From contig JBAIAA010000102.1 of the NCBI GenBank assembly GCA_037893245.1, positions 1,351,249 through 1,415,248 on the forward strand: a stretch of DNA of 64,000 nt, written 5' to 3'. The notes below the pieces were generated by a model that was given only the letters and a program-made list of their open reading frames with translations, was not told where the DNA came from and did no database searches. Below are positions 35,655 to 46,000 of this stretch, piece after piece. A program made the translations under genes and the position numbers. Origin of the DNA: Crossaster papposus. Its lineage: Eukaryota; Echinodermata; Asteroidea; Velatida; Solasteridae. Within the stretch, counting starts at the first letter, position 1, and each line of letters begins with the position of its first letter.

Positions 35655-37698
35655 ACAAAATGCTACTTCTTCCACAGTCTTGGTCCAATTACTAGGGACT
35701 TTTCGATTTGCACGTTTACTAGTAGACTGCGACGTATGCGGTCATTTGTGAAGCAGTGCGCATGCGCATCGACGAACTCGTCGTTCGTAGCAGAATTCTC
35801 GAACGCGTTCAACCTTGTTTTGCCGTCGTTGGAAAACTGTGACGACGTAGTGTGCATAGCGCGCGCCAAACATAAGGCATGACGTCACTGAGTGAGCGTA
35901 GTCGTAGTCGTAGAAATCGAAAAGGTAAGGTACAACATTTAGCGTGCCGCATACGTCGCAGTCTACTTGTGACCGCATACGTCGCAGTCGACTAGTAAAC
36001 GTGCAAATCGAAAAGTCCCTATTGTCAAACTTGGCCAGTTACATCTCTGGACCAAGCCTCATATAGGGTGTACACCAATAATTTGGCCAATGGTCACCTA
36101 ATGGTCAGCAGGGGTCATTTTCTTTAAAATTACGAAATGCTTCTTCTTCCACAGTCTTGGTTTAATTAATTTGGCCAATGGTCACCTAATGGTCAGTAGG
36201 GGTCAACATTTGGCCAATGGTCACCTAATGGTCAGCAGGGGTCATTTTCTTCAAAATTACGAAATGCTTCTTCTTCCACAGCCTTGATCTAATTAATTTG
36301 GCCACTGGTCAACTAATGGTCAGTAGAGGTCATTATATTGAAGCATATCAAATGTATTTTCTTCTATATTCTTTAGCCGATTTCAGTCAAACTTGGTTAG
36401 ATGCTTTTGAAATTTGGGAGTGGTAGTCATCACCAAGTGGTTAGTGCGAGGCGGTTCACACAAGCCTTACAAAAGACTATTTAGGCTGATATCCGTGCTT
36501 CCTGAAGCACATTAGCTCTAGTTCTTTCTTTCTTTCTTTCTTCGGGCAAACGCTCACAAACAAATCTGCCAAATTCAATATCTGCCAAATTCTTTGACCG
36601 ATTTCAACCAAATTTGGACAGGATCTTCCTTGACCCGAGTTCTATCTGTAGTGATCAGCAGGTGTGGTCAAACGTCACCTAGTGGTCACTAGTGGTCATT
36701 TTCTTTAAAAGTACAAAATGCTACTTCTTCCACAGTCTTGGTCCAATTATTGTCAAACTTGGCCAGTTACATCTCTGGACCATGCCTCATAAAGGTTGTT
36801 CACAGAATTTGGCCAGTGGTCACCAGATGGTCAGTAGGGGTCATTTTCTTCAAATTTAGGAAATGCTGCTTCTCCCAAAGTTTTGATCCAATTCATGTCA
36901 AACTTGGTCAGTTATATCTCTGGACCAAGCCTCATATAGGGTGTACACCGATAATTTGGCCAATGGTCACCTAATGGTCAGCAGGGGTCATTTTCTTTAA
37001 AATTACGAAATGCTTCTTCTCCCACAGTCTTGGTCCAATTAATTTGGCCAATGGTCACCTAATGGTCAGTAGGGTCAGAATTTGACCATTGGTCACCTAA
37101 TGGTCAGTAGGGGTAATTTTTCTTTCAAAATAACGAAATGCTTCTCCCACAGCCTTGATTTAATTAACTCGTAAAAGTTGTTCACAGAATTTGGCCAGTG
37201 GTCACCTAATGGTCAGCAGGGGTCATTTTCTTCAAAATTACGAAATGCTTCTTCTCCCACAGTCTTGGTTTAATTAATTTGGCCATTGGTCACCTAATGG
37301 TCAGTAGGGGGTAATTTTCTTTTCAAAATAACGAAATGATTCTCCCACAGCCTTGATCTAATGAACTCGTAAAAGTTGTTCACAGAATTTGACCAGTGGT
37401 CACCTAATGGTCAGTAGGGGTCATTTTTTGTCAAAATAACGAAATGCTTCTCCCACAGCCTTGATCTAATTAATTTGGCCACTGGTCAACTAATGGTCAG
37501 TAGAGGTCATTATATTGAAGCATATCAAATGTATTTTCTTCTATATTCTTTAGCCGATTTCAGTCAAACTTGGTTAGATGCTTTTGCAATTTGGGAGTGG
37601 TAGTCATCACCAAGTGGTTAGTGCGAGGCGGTTCACGCAAGCCTTACAAAAGACTATTTAGGCTGATATTCGTGCTTCCTGAAGAACATTAGCTCTAG
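35655..37698 (+). mobile_element. Helitron-like repeat with internal tandem array
   Basis: Repeats of GGTCACCTAATGGTCAG, GGGGTCATTTTCTT, ACGAAATGCTTCTTC and CCACAGTCTTGGTCC fill the interval. Two copies of a roughly 240-bp 3' module (36290-36526 and 37465-37698) both end GTGCTTCCTGAAG(C/A)ACATTAGCTCTAG before TT. In the first copy this is a clean GTGCTTC/GAAGCAC hairpin followed by a CTAG terminus next to T, the signature of a Helitron 3' end. No Rep/helicase protein is present. The 5' end is undefined. Confidence 0.55.
35695..36019. mobile_element. 325-bp MITE with TA target duplication
   Basis: GGGACTTTTCGATTTGCACG and its inverted copy end the element, TIRs run to about 50 bp, and TA flanks both sides. 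The same array unit without the insertion is present at 36736-36770, giving the empty site. Tc1/mariner-type mobilisation is likely. Confidence 0.75.
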
Positions 37699-38610
37699 TT
37701 TTAGAGATTGTATTTTGTTGGCAGCTGTTGTATGGTTCTCTCGCATCTACTGACAATGCGTTGTTGAAGTGATTTTGCATATTAACCAAGCAGCTGATGT
37801 ATCTGGTAGTTTGGCGTAGTTTGAATAAAGTGTTCTCGGCCCTGTACTCTAAATATATTCTCTGTACATGAAAGTGTGTCTGCCCTGATTAAACTAAACA
37901 GGCAGTTAAAAAAATAAAACACGAAATCCCAGAAACATTACGAACGGTGAATAAATGGGTTACTTCCCGTGGGGCTTCCAAGTATAGGAAAGGGAACAAT
38001 GCGTGTTTTTCCTTTTTGTACGAAACTTTAATGTACAACAATGAAATGGATAAAATCAGTATTTTACAGAAAAGGAACACCCTGTTGTCATAACAACACG
38101 TTTAACAGTTGTGCAACTGCTTAAAAGGAACAAAAGCTGCCCATTGTTTGAGTAAAATATTGTACATCAATTGCTGCCATAATTATAGTTGCCCCACCTG
38201 GGCGTTTTCTACTATTTGGCGAAGAGCCCGAAGAAGGCTGTAAGTTAATAGTAAATAAAACTAAGATTAGAAAAAAAACCATAAAAATACATAAATACAC
38301 ATACAAACACACACATAATACAAGAGTATTTCTTAGGTTATCTTTCTTTAAATCTTTTTTTTTGTACACGGCTTGTACTTAATTGTTAGTTTACTGAAGG
38401 AAGTTTTAAAAATAAAACCTGAAAATCTGAAAATCGCATATACAATTACAAAAATATTAAAAAATAAGATTGGAAAAATAAGCGCTTCTAACCCAAGTCT
38501 GATATAATTATTAAAATGTACATACTCAAAAATATTTGTATAAAGCAAAAAGAATCAAATTGATATACTTTTAAATTCCTGGTTAAAACATCAAGATTGC
38601 TAATTTGCAT
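37699..38610. repeat. Segmental duplication, copy 1 (3' flank of the LRR receptor)
   Basis: About 900 bp starting TTTAGAGATTGTATTTTGTT is repeated in direct orientation at 52963-54275 with few substitutions. It ends about 260 bp short of the receptor's stop codon. Small frames in it are not conserved as protein. Confidence 0.85.
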
Positions 38611-38870
38611 ATTACCATCAATCTCACAAAACTCTATAAACAAGCAACGATAAAAACAAAATGTACACATTAGTATTCAAATTTAAGCAACCTTCAATTA
38701 CTGCACATGGAGTACCATTGAATCATTGGTCCCCACTAGAAAATCTTGTAATGGCGATAAATGCATCTTTAGATCCATTGTTATCTATTAATTTATGAGA
38801 TGTCTTCGCTTATGATCTGCCAATCATGAATGCAATTGTTGATATTGTTGTCAGATTATTATTTTAGTAT

Positions 38871-40029
38871 TCATCCATCAGTCGTAGATGTGTTTTTTTG
38901 TGATGAGGGTGTGGTCTCAACTTTAATTTCTTCTTTCTTTTTCGATGATTTCTTCCGTTGTTTCTTGAGGCAAATGTCCAGGAAAGTGTAGAGATAAGGA
39001 TTAAGGGAGGAGTTGATAGGAAGAATGAAGACGACGCTCCAGACGAAGACCTCGGGATTGTTCTGGACAGCACCAGCCTGGAAGAGAATCCCCATGAGAA
39101 TGACGGGAATCCAACACATGAAATCTGTCATGACAATGGCCGCCATCTTGACCGCCATACGAACCTCGCTTTCGGCCCTCGCATTGCGGTTGCGCACTCG
39201 TCTGGCTGACACTTTGACTTTGACAAAGATGGCGACGTAGCATGCCAGAATAAGGCAGAAGCAGAATAGATTGACGCCTAAGAACAGAACGATAGAAAAG
39301 ACCCAGGTGGCAGACTGACTGGTAGGTACCGGTCTAGCGTAGGTCACTTCACCGATTCCTCCAATATTCACACCTTCTTCCCTTATCATAAGTCCTGCAA
39401 CTCTGGTGGTCAGCGGCAGACCAATGCAAACATCTGAGAGACCGTAAGCGTCAGACGTCTCGTCCGAAGCCAGAACGGTGGATACCACGGCAAGAATGAC
39501 TGTCAGGAGCCAGAACAAGCCCACGACAATCTTAGCTACCTTGGGAGTCAGACGGCGATTGGAGAAAAAAGGGAGAACGATAAACATAAATCTGGCGACG
39601 CTGATGAGGACTAAGAGAAACACGGACGCTTCGTTGGCCAAGATGGAGATGAAACCTGCCGCTTTACACGCGGCGCTGGAACGCCACTCGTCAGACACCT
39701 TGAAATAACGGCCCCCGTAATGTGCATCAGCCCCAGCAATGATCAACATGTACAAGCCCATCAGAGCATCGGCACCAGCTAGATTGAACACCAAGAAGGA
39801 ATTAATCACCACACCGGAACGGTTTCCAGTTTTCTCCCGCCACCTCCAAACCATAACGAAGAGATTGCCAAGGACCGCGCTGATGCCCAAGAACCACATG
39901 AAGACCTTCAAGACGTAATTGGATACCAGCTGACTACAGACAAAGAGTTCAGGAATCTCAAACCATTTCCTGCAACTTTCTTGTATTTCTGGCCCGAAGA
40001 AACAGCACAGGCGATAGTCGTTCGAGTAC
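38871..40029 (-). CDS. LRR-GPCR exon 10: seven-transmembrane domain and tail
   Basis: 1159 nt from acceptor GTGCGTTAG. TM1 VFMWFLGISAVLGNLFVMVW, TM2 VFNLAGADALMGLYMLIIAG, TM3 ISILANEASVFLLVLISVAR, TM4 IVVGLFWLLTVILAVVSTVL, TM5 VLFLGVNLFCFCLILACYVA, TM6 AAIVMTDFMCWIPVILMGIL, TM7 SVVFILPINSSLNPYLYTFL. The cytoplasmic tail is about 45 residues, very lysine-rich, then Ser/Thr-rich (possible kinase/arrestin sites). The open frame extends 5' to 40082, but that part is intron. Confidence 0.92.
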
Positions 40030-43000
40030 CTAACGCACAATTGAAACAAAAGTAAAGAATTATAAGCATTCTCCTTCACCATCAGCTACCAGGAGGTCAA
40101 GATCAGACTGGGATCTTTTGTTTAAAAAAAGAAAGAAAGAATCAAAACTGTTCGGGAAAAAAATGAGTTGAAAAGTTGAAACTGGAATTTCCAATGGTTT
40201 TTTTGCGCTTGCATAGTTATAAAGATTCGGTTCTGTCTTAGCCTTGGTCAAGGCGTTCATCGTTACCCGTCTGTACGTACAGCGCAGCGGTAATCGGAGC
40301 TCAAACAACGACCTCACGCGGCCACTATTATATGCAAAGTAACTGAAGATACTTGAACGCCTTGGATCATTGGTTAAGTTGAGGTTTTGGGGGCGATGCT
40401 CATTATGCTAATAGATTAAGCTGACCTTTATAGTCGTTTTCTTATTGGTCGATCGTTGCGTAGAAACTGCATAATTTGAGCTAGCGGTGAAAGGTCATAG
40501 CTAGCTCGCAAGTGTTTACGAACACCGCCATCGTTGACATATTTTATCGGAGAAAGTTGAGTGATTTTTACGAAGGCTTGTAGGAATTACACATGAAGAT
40601 TTGAACTGTCTTGCTTGATTGGTGAGGGTCGCAGTTATTTTCGCTCGTTTTGCTGGGTATTTTCTTGAATGTTGACAATGTTTTGGTCAAAACTAGTTGT
40701 GTTTAGCTACTTAGTTTTGAGTTTTCAACCGCGGTGACTGGAGAAGGCCGCGACTCTATTGAAACGTGTCGAACTCGGCCCTACATTATATCGCACGCAT
40801 CTAATCCAGCTGATCTGAAAACCGCGGAACTCTAATAATTAAATGCCTTGCCGGCTGAATTTTGCCAAGAAAATAATCTGAGGAGTTATTGAGGATATAA
40901 GACACTTGTCCCTGTTTAAATTACGATATTGCGATCACTTTGAAGGTTGGTTCTGCAGTCATAAACATGCCCCCTCCCCACAGCGTTGGACCATGCTTGG
41001 ACCATACAATGTGGCGATAACGCACAGACCAGCATGCCTGGGTTAATGCCGATTATGCGGCGATAAGAAACTGACCGAACACGCTGAAAACTGACGCTGA
41101 GTACCTGGCCGTACGTGCGAGCTCCGAGCAAAATGGGGCTCAGGCTGCCTGAAAAATGACGGATTTCCCATAACCTGTCGGCAAATTCACAAAAACACCG
41201 TGACCACGAAGAAAGGATTCTAATGGCCTTTCGCTGCTCGGGTCTAAAATCTTTGAGGGATAATATTTTTGCTGCAAAATTCAAACAACACGACAGATCT
41301 TCGGACGACAGACGACGCTGAATATCTGCCATTTTGTCTTAAATGTCATGCTGCATCAAATTTGATGACGTCGGGATTCAACCGCGTTGTGATTGGACAC
41401 TTCACATCTTAGCCCCGCCTATACTTAAATGTATTCGCATACGAGGTCATGCGCTGGAAATGTGGCGCAAAATATAGGAAAAACATAAGATTTCAAAAAC
41501 CCAATGATCCAAGGCGAAAAAGTAGCCTCATTTGATTTGCATAAATAGTGGCCGTATGAGGTCGCTGTTCGCGCTGTATTTTTGCACGGGGCGCAAGCTA
41601 GCAGCATATGCGGGGCGCGCGCACGGTGTATTTCTGGACGGATAACGACGGACGGATGACGACGAACTCGCCTTGACCAAGGCTAGTTCTGTCTAAATGT
41701 ACACGTATACTGAATTACAGTCGAAATTGGCACACTCACAGAAACGACAATCTGGACAATTTATCCTTGAAGACGTCGAAAGCACCGTCTTCAATTTCCG
41801 GTAGTCCGGAACTAGAGTTCATGTCCAAAATTGCCCTGAAAATAAGAAAATTTGAAAGAGAATTTGCCGATACCATGTGTGAAAACATGCATTTAAAATA
41901 GACAAACCAACACCTTTATAGAGAATAAAGGGTAATTTGTTATGCTTACAGTGTTTCCAAATTGCTGAGTCCGGCAAAGGCGTTGGCTTCGATTTTCCCC
42001 AGGCTTATACCAAATATAACACTACAGAAAAACAAAGGAGATTTGGAATTGAATATATACTTTTTAATTGTTTGTTGTGTATAACAGAACAACAAAACAT
42101 TTTCGTCAACAACACTTAAATGGACATCAGTTTAAATTTTAAAAAGCCACTAATGGTTAAACATTTGTAGCATTCAATTTCTGTAAATTCGTCTTATTTG
42201 GTGATACATGACCTCTACACATGGACGGATAATTGCCCATTCACGCTTGAAGTCGGCGCGAACGAGAAGTGCAACATGGCGGACCCACGACGTCACTTCT
42301 GTAAGCCAATGAAATGTCCAGGTGTAGAGGTCTACAGGTGTTTATGTAAAAGTTACGTCAACTACTTACAGCGAGGACAAACTGTCGAGCCCATCAAAAA
42401 CGCCATTCTTCAAATCTGATTCTGTATCACTTGTTGCCTGAATAACCCTACAAATAAAAGAGGGAATATGGATTGAATAATCAGTTTGAAATTATTGTTT
42501 GCTCTATCAGTTAGCATTTTCCGTGTGTTTTTCGATGTATTGCATCAAATTATTATGTATTATATCAAATATCAAGTTCTCAATTATACTACAAAACAAT
42601 GCCAACAAAAGTAGGTGAATAATGACAAATGCACCGACTGGGTGCGTAATCACCGAGCGGTTATAAGCACGGGACTCAAGCTCCAATGTCTCTGATCAGC
42701 ACAGAGTGTGGGTTGGAGTCTTGACACGTGTGTCCTTAAACAAGGCACCCAATCACTATTGCTTCGTCCTTCGGATGGGACGTAAAGTCGCGGGTCCCGT
42801 GTGTTGTGTAATGTGCACGTAAAAGAACCCATGCAGTAACACTTATCGCTAAGAGGAAGGGTTTGCCCCGGTGTTCCTGGCAGTGGCTGAAAAGTGCGCC
42901 GCAGCACCTTGTAAAAACTCTTACAAAGGTGCTACATAATGGGTCTCATTATTCTCATCAACTTCATTAACCTGTCTTTGAAAAATCATACAGCGCTTTG

Positions 43001-46000
43001 AAACACCCGTAAGAATTATGTGTAATGTATTATATTATTAATATTAAAGTGAGTAGATTTTCGTCCAGAAATCAAGGTTTTTCATCCAATTTATCGCAAA
43101 CCAACACAAATTTACTTACAACACCTTCAGCTGTTTAATGTTAGGAAACTTCTGGAAGGTCCCATTTTGAAGATTGTTCATGTTTACCCTGGATAAAAAC
43201 CTGTGTACAAATGTGTAGATGCGATTTATTGCGATATGTGCAATAATAATTGTGCATTAAGGATTATTATCGTACTGTTACAATTTGATTAATAATGAAA
43301 AAATTGTGATTGTACATTTTTTTAGGAGTTTATTATACGGGTATGGGTATGGGGGTCCGTTCAAGTTAGCAGTGTAATATACTGAAACGCAAAAGAAACT
43401 TACCACCTTTTAAACCTTTAAATAGCAACAATAACATTGCGTGTAGTAATGTGTGAACTTATTTGTGGACAATATTGTCCTTACTGTCAGATTAAACAGT
43501 GTCTGATGGTCACTTGAACCTTCAATGGTAGCTTCATGGCACAGCTGTTAAACAGCTGTTTTGACAGTCAGTGATTAGCCAAAGGGTATGGGATGATTGT
43601 AATGAGCTGCACGGAATGTCTTGATGTTGTTTTTAAAAAGGCCAGTGCAAAATGTGCATTTCAAGCAACATGCCACGATTGACAAGGGATCAACGGCAGC
43701 GTGCCCTGGGCATGCTGCATGGCGGACTGAGCTACCGTGAGGTGGCACGTCGTCTTGGCTGTTCACACCAGACGATATCGGCCCTGCTGGGCAGAAAAAC
43801 CCTCCACAACTCTGCAGATGACAGACCTCGATCAGGAAGAGTCATCACTGCAAGGCAGGACAGGCAGATGGTTCTAAGTCACCTTGCGGGATCGATTCCG
43901 TCCAGCACCCCGGACTGCAGCAGAAACTCCGGGGCGTGCAAATCCACGGATCTCTAATGATACTGCGCGAAGACGACTGCATGACTATGGTCTTATTGCC
44001 AGAAGACCATACAGATCGAGGCGCCGTGTTGACGGATGTCCATCGCGGCAACCGACAGAGATGGTGCCATCAGCATCAGCGGTGGACCTTGGCGCACTGG
44101 ATCATCCTGATGGGCGTTAGCGTGTCTGGAGAAGAACTGGCGAGCGATATGCCGATTGTTGCATGCGGCAAACCGACAGGTGGGGTGCCCCAAATGTGAT
44201 GGTGTGGGCCGCCATATCAGGCCGGTAACGGACGCCACTGGTGGTTGTGGATGGGAATCTTAACGCCCAGCGGTATGTGGATAACATCCTGCGACCTCAT
44301 CTGTTGCCATTCCTGCTAGACCACCCAGAACTGAGAACCTTTCAGCATGACACCTTTCAGCTCGTCCCCATGCTGCTCGCTTTACATCAACACCATGCAG
44401 TGGCCTTCGCTCTCCCCGACCTGAATCCCATAGAGCACCTGTGGGATGAGCTTGGGAGACGCGTAGTTGGCAGGGCCAGGACACGGGCAGAGCTGCTTCA
44501 GACATTAAGGACTGAGTGGAACAGAATCCAGCAGCAATCCATCCAAAGACTGGTAGGCAGTATATGCGCCGACGATGCACTGCCTGTATCCAAATCAATG
44601 GTGGCCACACACACTATTGAAGGGGAACTGACATTGCACCCTCTTCTGTTCTTTACTGTAGAACAAACTGATGAGATGGTGTATCTTGGTCAAAAACTTG
44701 ACATGTCATTAATAAAATGCCAATGTTTCAATTAGCAATTGTTGGTTTGTTTTAGTTTTAACTGTTACAATTTCATGACGTTTTAAACAAGTGGTAAGTT
44801 TCTTTTGCGGTTCAGTATAGTTCGTGTCCCTGTTGCATCTGACACAAAATCCATGTTTATATTCAGGACACAATCTATATGTGACGCCCACTAATACAAG
44901 ACAAGAGTATGAAATGTAAACAAGTTGGAAGTCCATTTCTATGGCACTTGCATAGAAAATTACACAGGTCATGTGTAACAGAGACGCTATAATTTATAAC
45001 CCCCCTGGGTTACCTAACGCACCCCCCCCCCCCCCTTAAAAACCCAAAGAGATTTCTTGAAAAACCACAACATTCAGCAACCACAATGACCACCACAAAG
45101 GAGGAGAGGGGGGGGGTGGGAGAGGGGGGGAGGAGGGGGGGGGGGGGGAGGAGAGGGGGGGGGGGGGGGGAGGAGAGGGGGGGAGGGGAGGGGGGGGGGA
45201 GGAGAGGGGGGGGGGGGGAGGGGGTGTTCCTCAGTCTTATTTTATATGCTAGAAGTGACACACTTCTGGACCCGTTATACAATGTATAGACTGGCCTGTA
45301 ATGTTCTATATTGCAACGTACAGGGCGTGTGTAGTATTCTCCAGTTTCGGCAGCACAAGGATATCGGGCAGGTACCATAGGCACAACACTCCCAAATCAT
45401 CACCTCTGACGCCGCAGCTACATACAGCGCTGATGTAGTTACACCTTCCTCTGCTAGGAGGTACAGGGCAGGACTGGGTTTCTGACGGATACAAACATTT
45501 AACTTTGGTATAAATATGCATAATTCGGGTAACAATTTACGAAGTGTTGGAAATAAATTGCCCACGATTGTCGGCAGTTAGTATTTTGGCCAAAGGCCAA
45601 TTTGCCCACCCGTTTTTTACGGTGATTAAGGGCCAAATGTCAAGCAATCTAGGTAAAGGTGGTTCTAAGCTGGTTTAGATGAGTTCATAAAGTGGCTATT
45701 AGCAATATCTTTCATAAGTATCTCATTACCCGAATACAAAGCCAATAAGGTTTCAACTTGTCGATGTTTACCAAAATCAATTCATTACCAATGTCATATT
45801 GCTGGTTGTCAGGGCATTTCAGACACGCAGACTCATCAAATCGGTCGTATTGCGAAGAGCCTGCAACCAATTGAGCCAAAAAAAAAAACATTGGAAAGAA
45901 CAAATCATAAATTCTAAATTATCTTATTGCAAAGTTTAAAACATCTTTTGAACATAGTTTCGTTATCGCTGAGTTGTGACAAACTGGTTTATCCCAGAAG

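Noticed and set aside
43380-44817. Functional Tc1 transposase
   Set aside because: At least three frame changes and missing catalytic-region residues; only a pseudogene is supported.
45086-45289. Gly/Arg-rich ORF
   Set aside because: Translation of a simple G/A tract within a receptor intron.
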